A DNA stretch of 64,000 nt, from NCBI RefSeq assembly GCF_023343835.1, contig NC_064433.1, positions 184,219,777 through 184,283,776 on the forward strand, read 5' to 3'. This document shows positions 1 through 13,495 of this stretch, piece by piece (the first letter of the stretch is position 1; every line of letters starts with the position of its first letter). The notes beneath the pieces were generated by a model, which saw nothing but the letters and a program-made list of their open reading frames with translations, made no database searches and was not told the origin of the DNA. This DNA comes from Lagopus muta. Its lineage: Eukaryota; Chordata; Aves; Galliformes; Phasianidae. The translations under genes were made by a program, and so were the position numbers.

Positions 1-2182
1 CTGAAGACAGATAATTACTGGCATTTTATTTTTACACCTGCCCTTTTCAAATCTAAAACTTTATACCAGGCTGTTTAAAAATAGAGCAGACATAAAGGAA
101 AAAGTTCCCCTGCTTAGAAATTTTTTAGGCATCATACATACTATAGCTCTGATTACGAAGATAGCATTGCAATTAGGGTTGCTTGACTTTCTGAAGAGAA
201 TTTTTACGTTCTATCAATTCCACACATTTTCTGATTATTCTCTTTGGGTTGTTTTTCAGAAAAGTTCACATTTTCATGTTTTCCTGATACTTTCTGAGAG
301 CGTTGGTACTTCCACCTGGAGTGCTTCACAAACTCCATACTGGTTGCTTTGAATGGTCTGGACCATATAAGATGTCAGTGCTTCCAGAATAAGATTTTTC
401 CTTAGAGAACAGTGACATAGGAGTGGAACCATTAGTTACATCTGTTGAAATTTCATGTTCATAGTAAGGCATACGTTCTTTTCATGTGAAAAGAACCTTC
501 AGCTTTTTTATCCCTTGTGCTTCACTTTGAAGCTGAAGGTTTTATTCTTATGGTGAAGTTTTGGTGTACTTTTAATTAAAAGGAAAAAAAATGGAAAAAA
601 ATCCATTAGAGTTCTGCAGTTCATTGCTCTGTATGTGCCTTCACTTGCAAATTTCCAATAACGATGTTGCTGGTAGGGTTACTATGTCACTCTCTTTCTG
701 CTGTATTATTGACAGATCTTCTGCCAAGGCTGCAGTCATAGCAATAATCAGTGACTTAGATAATTATCTAAATATCTTAGGGTTTTTTTCAAGAAGTCAC
801 GTCTGATCATTTTTCTACCATCTTGAACAATCATTATCTTCTACCATATTGTGGATTAGATTTTACTTTTTGCACAATGTTAATGCGAGGAAGTATTTCT
901 CAGATTATTATTCCTCTTCGTTTCTCTTGCTTATTAAAATATGAAGAGCTCTGTGTTACTTTTGAAGCTCTATAGCTTCCAGCAATATAAGGGTATACGC
1001 CATTAACTGATTTCTTCTGTCATCTGAGTGTGATCCTCTTCCACTGATGCTTTTCCTGCTAGTTTCCCATGTGCTAGCAGATATCTTGGTTATCTTATGG
1101 TGTCTATTATGGTACTGGAAATCTGTGTTTAGGCACCCAAGGTCTTTTTTCTTTCTGTTTGTCCTCAGCAAACAGAACCAACTCATTTTTGGTGTTTGAG
1201 GTTGGATTCTGATTTGCGATCTCTGCAGCTACATGGTTTACCCTGATGTTCCAGTTTGGGGCTGAGAGTGCACTGACATCCTTGAACCTCATTTACCAGC
1301 CTGCCATTACTTTTGCACTTCCTCTTCCACCCAGAAGGACTAAATACATTTTATTACACCCTTTCCTTGAGGCAAATTCTAAGGGAAAGCTGTTTATCCT
1401 CTGTACAGTAAATTATGAATTGTCTTAGATGTGTAATATTTTATAGGCATGTTTTTCTGCAATTTATTTTCACCTAGACAGCCTGTGATTAACTTCCACA
1501 AACTTTATTTCCATTATTTCTGTCTTCTTTATCCTTCTCCTCCTGTCTCCTCCATGCTATGATTATTTATTTGCATAGGAGTCACACAGAATCTAAGCTC
1601 TCATTTTTTGGACAATGTACTTTAAATCAGAAAGCAGAGAAAACAGAACCAGAAGGCACAGAAATTCTTCCTATTTCAGAATTCACACTTTTTTCACTTT
1701 GCTTATCTAAGACAAACATCACAGGAGGCTGATATATCAAAAATATGTACCTTTTGAGCAGATTCCTCAACCTGGCAATCTTCATTTGGCATTTAACCCT
1801 AGATATCTTTCACTTCAATAATAACGTTTTTCTAAGCTTTTCTTAAAGCTTTCTAAACTGAGAAAGCAGGGCATTTAAGAGAGAGAAAATTTGCATTGAC
1901 TTTGATTTAATGGTCTGTCATCTTTTCTCACTGTAGTCTGCTCTGAATGTGACTCAAGATGACTGATGTTCATAACTCTATAGATTTTGGTTTCCAGCAC
2001 TACGGAGTGTTTCTGTAGAAATACCGTTTTTTTGATTCAGTCCTTTGTGGTTCTGAGTTTTCTGTAAGACCAAATAGTTATTTTATTTTGTGAAAACAAG
2101 GTATCAAACATGATTTACTGTGTCTTAAGTCACAAATGCACTCACTTTTGGAGAAGTCAGTTGTCTTTTCTTTGCTGTTTTG
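1..2182. other. Unique AT-rich intergenic sequence
   Basis: No repeat family, exon or RNA gene was recognised. Open frames here are short and look random. Confidence 0.6.
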
Positions 2183-2775
2183 TCATAGAATCACAGAACC
2201 ATTCAGGATGGAAAGGACCTCTCGAGACCATTGCAGCCCAAACCTCTTGCTCAAGCTGTGCCAATGAGAGCATCTTGCCCGTGGCCATTTCCAGTTGGGT
2301 TTGCAATGTCTTCACAAGCTCTATCACTTCTCTGGACAGTGTGTTCCAGTGTTCAACTGCCCTCACAGAAAAAAAGTGTTTTCTTGTGTTCAGAAGAAAT
2401 TTGATGTGGTTTTTCTTTTTCCATAGTTCTGTTTTTCATGCTTTTTATCTGTGCTCATTACCTCTTTTCCTATCAGTGGGCAATGCTGTGAAACTTTCAT
2501 TCCCTGCAGCTGGGTATTTATCCACATTGATGAGATTCCCCTGAACCTTCTCATCCTCAGTCTCAACTTCCTCAGTCCCATCTCCCTCAGCCTCTCATGG
2601 TATAAGAGATGCTACAGTTCCTTGATCACCTTTGTGGCCCTGCTCTGGATTTGCTCCATTAAGCCTGTCTTATTTCTTGCACTGGGAAGCCCAGCAATGG
2701 ACTCAGTGCTCCAGGTGTGGCATTCCCAGTGCTGAGCAGACCCCTTCCATTCTGGTAGCAATCTCTCTGTTACAG
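2183..2775 (-). mobile_element. CR1 LINE, 3' part
   Basis: The tail complement TCATAGAATCACAGAACC is followed by the antisense 3' UTR and ORF2 C-terminal region, ending near 'ctccaggtgtggcattcccagt'-like sequence. It is a diverged copy, with small indels and a degenerate middle at 2390-2460. Confidence 0.85.
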
Positions 2776-4344
2776 CCCAGCAAAACTATAGGTAAATGTG
2801 TTTGAATGTGGGGGAAATGTTTCTTTATTGTAGGTCATTAGTCTGCTTAGTCTATATTGCCACCCAGCTGTGATCAGAGAAACTAAGAAAATAAAGGGCT
2901 TGAATATTTTGCTTTTGTTTCTGTTCAAGAAGCGTTATAGGATGTTCTTTGTGTGCATTAGGAGAGAGTGTGAACAGAGAACAACACAAAGGATGGCATT
3001 GGTAGCATTATTGCTTACAGTCCAAACCTGTAAAGAGAGAGAATTCCCCCAAAGGCTCAGAGAATCCTTCACTTCCATGACATTTTAACATGACAGCTGT
3101 CTTTTGCTGCCCATGATAGCTTCTTTCCCCTTAGAAACATCCAAGCTCAAGTCCATAGTGTGCATTTTTATATTACTTTCACTAAGTTCTAACAATATAT
3201 TCAGGTGCTTTGTACACTGCAGCTTATAGTAGACCAAACTTTGTATCAGTACTGTGTTCAGCACTGAAATGGGACTGGAAGGAAAAGATCTTTCTATCTG
3301 TCTGTCTGTCTGTCTGTCTATCCATCCATCCATCCATGTACCTATCTACCTACCTACCTACCTACCTATGAAGAAATGTATATAAATTGCTATATATATA
3401 AGAATACTGTGGAGTTTGCATCCACTTTCCAGGTTTTTGAACACACAGGTTTGGTGGATAGCGAGAAAAAAATCATTCATTTTCAATAGGTAGATAAAGT
3501 AAGGCATTGGTTTTCCTAAGGTATTCCTTACTTTAGTAAAGAAAAAAAATGCACCCATGTTTTACTTAATCTGGTCTGTTGCTGTTGTTTGGTTTTTAAA
3601 TTGTTAGAGCTTTTGTTTTAAGAATAAATAAGAATTTGCTGTAGATTTTATCATGGCTGCAGAGTAGAAATTGTTTCTCAACAAGAGAGTATGTGATGTA
3701 GTAAATAAATAAACATAAATAAACGTTCCAACATTAAAGAATTGCATTTTCTGCCTTGTTAGCTGTGTTGTTTCGTCATGTGTTAAAATATTTTCTATTA
3801 TAATTAACTTGAAAAATAATTATGTCCTTGTAGCATCAAATTCCAAGAACACAAACTCCAGTGTTTACATCTCAGCCTCGTGCAGCTCCTCACAGATCAG
3901 CTGCTCTTTTCAATCAAATGCTTTTTCTGTTCGCTCTTTCAGGCTCTCTTTAAAGTTTATCCACACGTTACACTTGCTGTATGGCAAACTGACTTTCTTT
4001 TTCAAATTAACCATGTAGTGACTCTGAGATCAGTGGCTCTTGTGCTTGCAATGCCAGGATTTCCAGCAGAGGAAAATGAGTCACGCTGTTTCAGAACGTG
4101 TCAAATGCAATATAAAGAGTAATTCATCACAGAGCTGTGAAGTTTGAAAATGGATGCAAATGGTAACCACGTTCTGAGTTCCTCCAGAGGAGCACTGCCT
4201 GAAATGCACCTGAAAATCACTTAAATGTTGTGGAAGATTTGGGCAGTTAGATTTCTAGGCTACACAACTTTCACTCTTCCTCAAATTTAACTTCTTAAAA
4301 ACAGTATCTATGTTTAGAATTGAAGCTAATCATCCTGATTCTGG
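2776..4344. other. Unique sequence with one microsatellite
   Basis: Apart from the compound microsatellite at 3293-3370 and short A/T-rich tracts such as (AAAT)n near 3705-3725, I see nothing identifiable. Confidence 0.55.
3293..3370. repeat. Compound tetranucleotide microsatellite (TCTG)n(TCCA)n(TACC)n
   Basis: Five to six TCTG/TCTA units run into four TCCA units and then about six TACC/TATC units. Three neighbouring tetranucleotide motifs in one tract point to successive point mutation and expansion. It is likely length-polymorphic. Confidence 0.9.
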
Positions 4345-4860
4345 GGATCCTTCTACTCTGCACTGGTGAGACCTCTCCTGGAGCACTGCATCCACACATC
4401 AACCTGTTGGAGTGTCCAGAGGAGGGCCACAGAAATTCTCCAAGGGATGGAACACCTCCCCTGTGAGGACAGGCTGAGAGAGCTGGGGTGTGCAGCCTGG
4501 AGATGAGAAGGCTGCAGAGAGACCTGAGAGTGGCCTTTCAGTATCTAAAGGGGGGCTTCAGGAATGAAGGGGACAGACACTTTATCAGGGCTTGTTGTGA
4601 TAGGAAAAGGGGAAGTCATTTCAAACTGAAGGAGGGCAGATTTAGATTACATACAAGGAAAAAGTTTTTTTATTGTAAGGGTGGTGACACAGGTTGCTCA
4701 GAGGTGGTGGATCCCATCCCTGGAGACACTCAAGGTCAGGCTGGACAAGGCTCTGAGCACTTGATGGAGCTGTGGGTGTCCCTGTTCATTGCAGGGGAGA
4801 TGAACTTGATAGCCTTTAAATGACCCTTCCATCCCCAATCTGTCTATGATTCTCTCATTC
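4345..4860 (+). mobile_element. CR1 LINE, 3' part
   Basis: Sense CR1 from the ORF2 C-terminal region (TCTACTCTGCACTGGTGAGA, then the sequence for CxxRAxEILQG-type residues) through the 3' UTR to a degraded tail (CTATGATTCTC). The reading frame is interrupted. Confidence 0.92.
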
Positions 4861-4924
4861 GGAGTGAGCAATAGAGCATTGTGTCCTCAGCGGGCAGAAT
4901 GTATCTCTTTCAAGGACTACTCTG

Positions 4925-5150
4925 AATCATAGAATCATAGAATAGAATCACAGAATTGCTCAGGCTGAAAAGACCTTAAAGATCATGAAGTCCAACCACA
5001 ACCCAACCATACTACCCTAACTAACAACCCTCTGCAAAGTCATGTCCCTGAGCACCACATCCAGTTTTTAATCACATCCAGGGATGGTGACTCAACCACC
5101 TCCCTGGGGGGCCCATTCCAGTGCTCAACAAGCCTTTCTGTAAATACAGT
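4925..5150 (-). mobile_element. CR1 LINE, short 3' fragment
   Basis: Antisense tail (repeated AATCATAG) followed by the 3' UTR and the conserved CACCTCCCTGG block. It lies tail-to-tail with the + strand copy that ends 65 bp to the left. Confidence 0.9.
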
Positions 5151-6959
5151 GGAAGTTAGAAAAGTAGACAAAATGGGACAGCTAGTTCTTGTGAATTGAG
5201 AAGTACATCTAGGAGTGTTTCGTAGTACTTTCTGGAAGTGTAACACTGACAAGGCTCTTTCAGCCTTACTTCTATGAGTGCTGCACAGCACTTTTGCTGC
5301 CACTGACAAACGCATTGAATCCTTTAGCAGAGATATCAGAAATAGAAAGGAATTGATGTGATTATCAAATCAATCAACAGCAAGTTTTAGGATAAACACC
5401 ATTCTGTGGTCTTTCTAATAAACAGCTTGTATTACAGAGACCAATGAGGCCATTAAAGATGAATCCACACTGTGCCATTTGAGATTTCTTTTCAGAATAT
5501 TACAGAACGTTTTCAGAATGTTATTTCCCTTCAATTATTGTGACCATACTCGCAATTCAGAGATGAATTTTGAATGCACCAGAGAGAAAATGAGAATGGA
5601 TATGGAAGTAAAAGTGAATTCATGAATGAAAACGGGAGAATGAAATTCCAAACTTCAGCAGAGACTTTCAGGGATTCATGATGTCTGTTTGTGCCCTTGA
5701 CAAGATTAGAGCATCAAAACACCAAGTTGGTTATGAAGAACTGGGAATCCATGGAGATCTGGTAATTAAAGTCACAGTACAGGGGAAAAGGAGTCTACAG
5801 CTACATTGAAAACCCTCCTGCTTGCAGAGGAGAATGAGTATCTACAACCTTCTTTTGCTCCAGAATGGACTGCATTTTCCATATCTTCTCTGTAATTGCA
5901 GAGCAGCTCACTTACCTGTCATCAAGATTTACAGTTGTTATTTTTGTTTTCTCATGCATTCTTTTCCCCTTTATTTTTCTTTTTGGGTGTTTTGTTTTGT
6001 TTTGGGTTGTTTGTTTTTTTCTGAGAACAGGTTCCAATATTTGTTATGTGTTAGTGGAGTGCCTACCGAGATGAAGCTGAGGCAACACTGCTCCCGCAAT
6101 AGAGATGATGAGGACTAATGGCAAAGGCAGCAGTAGAAGGACTGATTTGTTTCATAAATTCAGAAGAGAGCTGGTATAGCTCATTTACAGTGGAGTGAAT
6201 GCTGCATGACATTTTTCAAAGAGACATTAGTCACATTGTTTTGCTAGAAAAAGTGAGTGAAATATGAGAAAAAGAACAACAGAGTAGTTGGTACACTTTG
6301 GGCAGGTAGAATATATTGCTACAGCTGTGAAAAGGACCCGGAGACCAGAGTGCATAGAGATGTTAAATGGCATTTAGATATTAAAGACTGTCACAGCAAT
6401 GAACTGCTCTGAGCGCCTCAATATCAAAAAATGTAAAGAAGTCACAAAGAGCTCAGAAATAAAATAACAAACACCGTTATGCACTTTGAGATGGACTTCC
6501 AAAAAAGTATATAACTCACTGCTCTTGGTTTGCTACATTTTCCTTAGCAAAGGAATAAATGGATCTAGTTTAATAGTCATGCTTTTCAACAAAACAAATG
6601 TAAGACACTTGAATTATATTCTATCTTACCTTAACTATCTTCTATGGGTCTCTCAGAAGCAGTTCAGAGATGTGGAGGTGAGTACACATTGAAAGCCACT
6701 GACCTAATAACATGGCTTTATACAACTACACTGCAACATTAATTCCTGTTAACAAAGGCAAAGCAGAGGTGGTCAAAGCCTACTGTGTTTGCTAGGCAGA
6801 CAAATGGCACCCAGTTGCCTTTGAGGAAAAATGGACTGTTCCCACTCCCTGTAGATCTGTTTCCACCTGCAATTATTTGACAGTCCTATATGTGATGGAG
6901 CATAGTTTTCCAGGCTCAGACAAGAAAGGCAACAGGACACGACTGTCTGAATCTAAAGA
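5151..6959. other. Unique AT-rich intergenic sequence
   Basis: Holds a T/G-rich simple tract near 5938-6020 with TTTTG units. Nothing else was recognised. Confidence 0.55.
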
Positions 6960-7412
6960 GGAGTTCCACTAAGATGATCAGAAGGCTGGAGCACCTCTCC
7001 TATGAGGAAAGGTTGAGGGAACTGGGCTTGTTTAGCTTGGAGAAGAGAAGGCTGTGGGGAGACCTCAGTGTGGCCTTGCAGTATTTGAAAGGAGTGTATA
7101 AACAGGAGGGGGAACGGCTGTTTGTGAGGGTGGACAAGGAGGAATGGTTTTAAATTGAGATGGGGGAGGTTTAGGTTAGATATTAGGAGCAAGTTTTTCA
7201 CACAGAGGGTGGTGACACCTGGACAACTGGAACAGGCTGCCCAAGGAGGCTGTGGATGCCCCATGCCTGCAGGCATTCAAGGCCAGGCTGGATGTGGCTC
7301 TGGGCAGCCTGGTCTGCTGGTTGGTGACCCTGCACATAGCAGGGGGTTGAAACGTGATGATCATTGTGGTCCTTTTCAACCCATGCTGTTCTGTGATTCT
7401 ATGATTCTATGA
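6960..7412 (+). mobile_element. CR1 LINE, 3' part with intact tail
   Basis: Well preserved from the GATGATCAGAAGGCTGGAGC block through GCTGCCCAAGGAGGCTGTGG to the tail TTCTGTGATTCTATGATTCT. It shares diagnostic positions with the copies at 51055-51450 and 57465-57890 (GGGTTGAAACGTGATGAT), so these three are one subfamily. Confidence 0.95.
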
Positions 7413-8525
7413 TAGAGCTTACAATCTATGTAAATCAGCAATGATGGTAACAGTGATGTCTCCTGTAGTGAAATGCTGTCCAAGAATTGATATACTCTCA
7501 TTATTAGGGTAATTTGGAACTGCAGTTGTCAAAGCATTCAGAAATAGTCCCTAAGAATCACTCCTGAGTGACAAAGAAATAAGAAACTGACATAATGACA
7601 AATAGAAACATTAGGCCTTAATTTTTATGCTGCAGTAGATGTAGATAATGTCTAACAACAGTAATTCAGGAATCTAATACAGTTTTCAAACTGTTCTGGA
7701 GAAAAAGATACCGAAGTCAGCTAAATGTAAACTTAGCACAGATTGATTCACTAGGATTCACCTAAATAAAATTTTCAGTGATACAGTTTCATTTCTGTAA
7801 GCATATTTGAGAGCAAACCTGAAAACTGTTTAGAGAAAACTATTTGCTATTCTATCATTCATAACACTTTGTATGTCTAGTCTGATGGTGTTAACATCCC
7901 AGGCAGCAACAGAGCACATTAATAAAGGCATTCAGTGTGGTGTTTTATCTTCATTGTGTACTCAAGTGAGAGCCAAAGAAGCTAAACTTGCAAATCATTG
8001 TCTGAAAGGACATTTTGCCACAATGAGCTTTCTACCTGAATATTAATCTAACCAGTAAATAACCCATTGCTGTTTTTCTAGGCATGTGCAGGTGCACAGC
8101 AGTTACATCATTTTGAAATCCTGTCTATTCCTTATTTTAACTGAACAATCAGGCAGCTCAATTAATGAAGTAATTACAGTATTGAAAGACAAAATTAGGA
8201 TGATGAAGTTTGCGTATTGTTATCTCTTCAATGGGAGATCCATCCTATTATGATATTGCACAAATAATACAACTTCCATATGCAGATTAGAAAGTAAAAT
8301 ACCTGGCACGTGACCTTTTCCTGTTCCCATTGAGTCTACCTTTCCCTAGTGAGGCACTTCACTTTCAGCTCCAGTGACAATTATAAAACACCAAATTTGT
8401 TTCTTATAACTGAGCCAAAGACAACAAAAATAGAAATACCCACTTGATGCACCAGCTTCTCATTTTACTCCCATCCGTTTTGCAATGCAGTGGAATTATT
8501 TTAGCGCAATTCTGACATAAATGAT
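7413..8525. other. Unique AT-rich intergenic sequence
   Basis: No repeat or gene recognised. Confidence 0.55.
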
Positions 8526-8985
8526 CATGGAATCATAGAATGGTTTTGATTAGAAGGACCTTAAAGCCCCAACCCCTGCCATGGGCTGGTTGTCCCCCAC
8601 CAGCTCAGCTGCCCAGGGCCCATCCAGCCTGGCCTTGAGCACCTCCAGGGATGGGGCACCACAGCTCTCTGGGCAGCTGTGCCAGGGCCTCACTGCCCCC
8701 TGAATAAAGAATTTCCTCCTAAAATCTAATGTAAATCTCCTCTCCTTTAGTTTAAAGTCATTCCTCCTTTGTCCTATCACTATCAGACTGTAAGAAGTTG
8801 GTACCCAGTGTATGAGCTCCCTTGAAGTACTGGAAGGCTGCAATGAAGTCTCCCCAGAGTCTTCTCTTCTCCAAGATTAACAAGCCCAACCCTCAACCTT
8901 TCTTTATCGAGAGGCAATCCAATCCTCTGAGCATCCTCATGGTCCTTCTCTGGACCTGCCCCAACAAGCCCATGTCTTTACACTG
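8526..8985 (-). mobile_element. CR1 LINE, 3' part
   Basis: Antisense copy from the tail (GGAATCATAGAATGG) to the ORF2 C-terminal region (TCCTTCTCTGGACCTGCCCC). The CAGCTCTCTGGGCAGCTGTG variant is shared with the copies at 26495, 35775, 39474 and 42259. Confidence 0.93.
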
Positions 8986-10113
8986 AGATCCTGCGGATGA
9001 AGGGATAGGTGTAACAGGACCAGAGTGGTATGGGACAGTCACATCCCTTGACTTGATTTTGTCAGTCACAGGAGCACAACAAGTCAGTCTGTTTTACCTT
9101 CATGTAGTATTTTACATAAAAACATGAAAACGCATATTCTCCTTTCATTTAGGTTAAATGATCCTAATCTTTAAACATCTCATGGTAGACTCTTTTTTCT
9201 GGATCTCTTAACATCAGTGCTACTTCCCTTGTGACTACTTCTGCTAACTGAGCTCCTTCAGGGTTGCTGCCTTGAGTTCCAGTGCTTTTAACCCCGCTTC
9301 TACCTCAGGGTGGGGAAAAAAGGGTGGCCAATAATGCAAGAAAAATGGTCTCACACCAAGTCCTGCTTTCCATCCCAAAACCACAGTGCTTAACATAGCA
9401 TTAACAGGAATTACACAATCAGAATATTAGCATATAGCCATATGTTATATAATAATATAATGAGAATATAATAAGACTCCAAGTGATATAAACATTGCCT
9501 TTTTGTGACCTTAACAGTTGTTCACTTCTGCTAAATTCCAGTAGTTCCCTAACTACGATCTAGGATGAAAATCCCTACAGATTTAATGGATCCTTTTGTC
9601 AGCTACTTGTTTTATTTTAGGTTTTGACCCATGACACACTCCTTTCTTCTAAACTCTAGGGACTAGAAACCTAACTTGGCTTCATAGGAAGACTGGGATG
9701 ACTTTGTTATTACTGTATTCAAGCATCTGGATCAATAGGAAAAACACTAAATATTACAAAATCTATGATGAAATGAATAAAATTGGTAACAAATTATTTT
9801 CCTGAAGAATATTAATCTGACAGCCATTGATGTGTTAAGTAAGTCTGTACATAATTGTTAGTAATCTACAGAAACATTTTAAACTCAACCAAAATTAGCT
9901 TTCTCTTACAGACAACAGTTTCTTTGTCGTTTCTGTTTCATGCAGAGTATTGAAATGATAAGGTACATTTTTTATCCACTTGCTTTCAGGCTGCCGTGTT
10001 TCCAGTTGAAATATCCTACATACAAAATGCAGTTTCACTCATCAACAACATGTTTGTAACTATCACAGGGCAGTTTCATGAATGTAGGAGGTCGAAACCA
10101 ACCAAGGAAGATT
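8986..10113. other. Unique AT-rich intergenic sequence
   Basis: No repeat or gene recognised. An AT-rich stretch at 9430-9475 contains ATATAATAATATAATGAG. Confidence 0.55.
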
Positions 10114-10195
10114 GCGGTAGCCCTGCCTGCAGTGGGGAGGCTGGTGCTTGATGATCGTTGAGGTCCCTTCCAACCCAAGCCATTCTATGATTGCT
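10114..10195 (+). mobile_element. CR1 LINE, 3'-terminal fragment
   Basis: Only the last 80 bp survive: the GGTCCCTTCCAACCCAAGCC block and the tail CATTCTATGATTG. Confidence 0.8.
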
Positions 10196-11009
10196 GTTGC
10201 TTTTTGTGGTGTTTTCTATTTACTATTAATCTGTTTATTATTCTGAAAACCATTTTCAAATGTCTGTTAAAATAAACGGCAGACCTCAACAGGCTTTAGA
10301 CTCATGCTTATATAACTAAGAGGATTGATGATGGATTTCCACTGGAAAGCATAAGGTTGGCATAGCATGTTTTGTTTCTCATGTGGAAGAAGCAGTTGAT
10401 TGAGAACTGCAGTTTGTCAATGCCAGATCTTTACAGAAAAATGAGATCTGTGAATTACAGCTTCTCCAAAACCAGTACATTTCTGCTACAAAGAATTGCC
10501 CCAAATCTGCCTTGATTTACAGTCTATGAAGTTGTAGAGAAATACTAAGATTGTACAGTGTTTTCTTCAAGGCAGTATTTGGTTGAGTAACTAAAGAGAT
10601 TATTTATGAGTGCTCTCAAAGACTAGTTTCCATGCATTCATGCAATCTACACTTGCATTTTTTAGGAAACACTAGTAATTTGCTATCAATTTGACAATGA
10701 TTTTACATTTTTAATGCCTGCTGGGCTCTTAAGCACAATCTTAGAACATCATTAATTCTCATAACATATAGAGATGATAAAAAACCTGTAATCTAGGCGT
10801 TGTTGTCCTTTGCCACAGAACATTTTTCACAGAGGCAATAAAATAACTTCGCAAATGTTTCTTTTCAAAATGCAGAAATGACAAAACACTTTTGAAACCA
10901 ATGGAATTAGATACCTATAATGCTTTTTGAAAGTCATTTTAAGTGTCCTAACTGCTATTTTTCACATCTACAAATTACAAATCTTCTTGTCAAAAACTTA
11001 CAAAAAGCT
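10196..11009. other. Unique AT-rich intergenic sequence
   Basis: No repeat or gene recognised. Confidence 0.55.
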
Positions 11010-12230
11010 CCAGTGAACCAGTGGCCTTCTATAACATCATCTGCAGAGGGACAGTTGAGAGGAGAGCAGTGGATGTCGTGTACCTTGACTTTAGCAAAGT
11101 GTTGGACACTGCTTCCCATAAAATCCTGGCAATGAAGCTTAGGAAGTGTGAGGTAGATGAATGACTAGTGATGAGGGCTGAGAACTGGATGACTGGCAGA
11201 GCACAGAGGTTTGTGATCAGGGTGCAGAGTCTGGTTGGAAGCCTGTAGCTAGCAGTGTTCTCCAGGGGCTGGTACTGGTCTTGTCTTGTTCACCATCTTT
11301 ATCTGTGACCTGGATGAAAGAGAGAGCCCACCCTCAGCAAGTTTGCTGATGGTACAAAGTTGGGAATAGTGGCTGATACAGCAGAAGGCTGTGTTGCCAT
11401 TCAACAAGACCTGGGCAGGATGGAGAGCTGGGCAGGGAGGAACCTGATGAGGTTTAACAAGAGCAAGAGTAGAGTCTTGCACATGGGGGGGAATAACAGC
11501 ATGCATCAGTACAAGTTAGGGGATGACCTGGAGAGGAACTCTGCAGAGAAGGACCAGAGTGCCCTGGTGGACACAGGTTGGCCTTGAGCTAGCAGCGTTC
11601 CTTCATGGCCAAGAAGGTCAGTGGCATCCTGGGGTGCACTAAAAGAAGCATGGTCAGGAGGTCGAGGGAGGTGATCCTCCCACTCTGTTCAGCTCTGATG
11701 GGGCCACGTCTAGAGTTCTGTGTCCAGTTCAGAGCTCCCCCATTCAGGAAAGACAGGAATCTCCTAGAGAGAGTCCAGTGGAAGGCCACAAATATGATGA
11801 TGGGCCTGGAGCATCTCCTGTGCAAGGAAGGGCTGAGAGACCTGTGACTGTTCAGCCTTGAGAAGAGAAGACTGGGAGGGGATCTCATCACTGTTTATAA
11901 ATATCTGAAGTGTGGGAGTCAAGTGGATGGGGCCAGACTCTTCAGTAGTGTGCTGTGATAGGACAAGGGGCAAGAGGCACAAACTGGAACACAGGAAGTT
12001 CCATACAAACATGAGGAAGAAGATTTTCACTGGGAGGGTGACGGAGCACTGGTACAGGCTACCCGGAGGGGTGGTGGGGTCTACTTCTCTGGAGATATCC
12101 AAGACCCACCTGGACGCTTTCCTGTGTGACCTTCTGTAGGCAACCTGGTTTAGCAAGGGTTGGACTCAGTGATCTCCATCCAATGATCTCCCTTTCAGTC
12201 CTCATGGTTCTGTGATTCTGTGAACTGTGA
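11010..12230 (+). mobile_element. CR1 LINE, about 1.2 kb, with reverse-transcriptase remnant
   Basis: The copy spans the palm and thumb of ORF2 reverse transcriptase, the C-terminal region, the 3' UTR and the tail. Motif A survives as YLDFSK (Asp codon at 11087), but motif C has changed from FADD to FADG (11342-11353), and stops and frame changes interrupt the frame. It is inactive. It is one of the two longest CR1 copies in the window. Confidence 0.93.
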
Positions 12231-13429
12231 GCCACCTGATGAGGCATATAGTAACATCTGTTGGTGCAGAGTGTCTATTTCCTGGAGCTTGCTGAAGAAG
12301 CTAATTCTACTAGTGTGAAAAACGGTTTTAATGGGGGCATAAAGCTAGTACTCTAAAAATTTTCATGGTGCCAAAATTCCTCAGTGTTCAGTTGCAGATA
12401 CACTCTAGGGATCTTAAGGATTCCTCTTTCTGAGTGTAGAGCTTGGTGACCTAAGACAGAGTCTGAGAGCACTGGAAATAGAGGTCCAACAAGTCATCTT
12501 TCTGAGGACAGACTGATATTTCTAAGAACCTGATTGTAGAAATAACAACTCAAGTGTATACTCTTTAATTAGACAGCAATTATCTGAAGAAATAGTGAAT
12601 TTAGTTGTCATGTTTAATCCTCTGTACTCACAGAGTTTAAGAACTGAGAATTCTGAAGCCTCTGATGTTCAGTCCTCTTGGAGACCTGCAGTTAAGCAGG
12701 CAAGCTGGCATGAAACCAGGCAATTATTCACCATGAAAGTGATGTGAATGAAAGACTCTAGTACAAAAATTTGTCATTTATACCATTTTTGGTATGTATG
12801 AATAGAATATTCAGAGATAGTGTGCCTTTTAGATGCTTGTACAGATGTGCAAAATTATCAGGCACTGGAAATTCAGTTGCTCCAATTTAGTCATGAAAGT
12901 GAAAGACCATGCAGAAATGCATTTCTGGCCCCGGTCATTCTGCTGTCCAAGATGCTTTAGTTATATGATAATGAAGAAAACCATGTTCCATGGCCTCCAA
13001 GCATAGGGTGTGGTAATTCTGAAAGCTGAAATAAAATAACAGGACAAAAGACGACCCTCCCAACAAAGTTTTGTGAAGGTGGTTGGTATATTTCAAACTG
13101 CTTGAATTATTTATATGGTGTTCAAATAGTGTGTAATTGAAATTATTTACTGTTCTGCATAAGCACTATGAAACAACCATACACCAATAAGAATGTCCTA
13201 TTAATAAACAATAATACAATTACCTGGTAGATGGCAGCAGGGGCAAATTATGGAAAACAGACAAATTATTTCATGTGAACGAGTCATGATAATTTCTTAT
13301 TGTTAAGAAAGGTTTTGGGATTGATCTCCTACATAATTAAATTCAGCATCTAGTATAAAAAGGTCTTCTACTGGTAGAGGGTATTAAAAGGTCTTATGCA
13401 CTTGAAATCTGTTTTTAAAATGTACAGAA

Positions 13430-13495
13430 TTGGAGTAGAACAAGATGATCTCCAGAGGTCCCTTCCAACCCTGTCAATTCTGTGATGCTCTGACT
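13430..13495 (+). mobile_element. CR1 LINE, 3'-terminal fragment
   Basis: GATGATCTCCAGAGGTCCCT, then TTCCAACCCTGTCAATTCTG, the end of CR1. Nothing upstream is recognisable as CR1. Confidence 0.75.
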
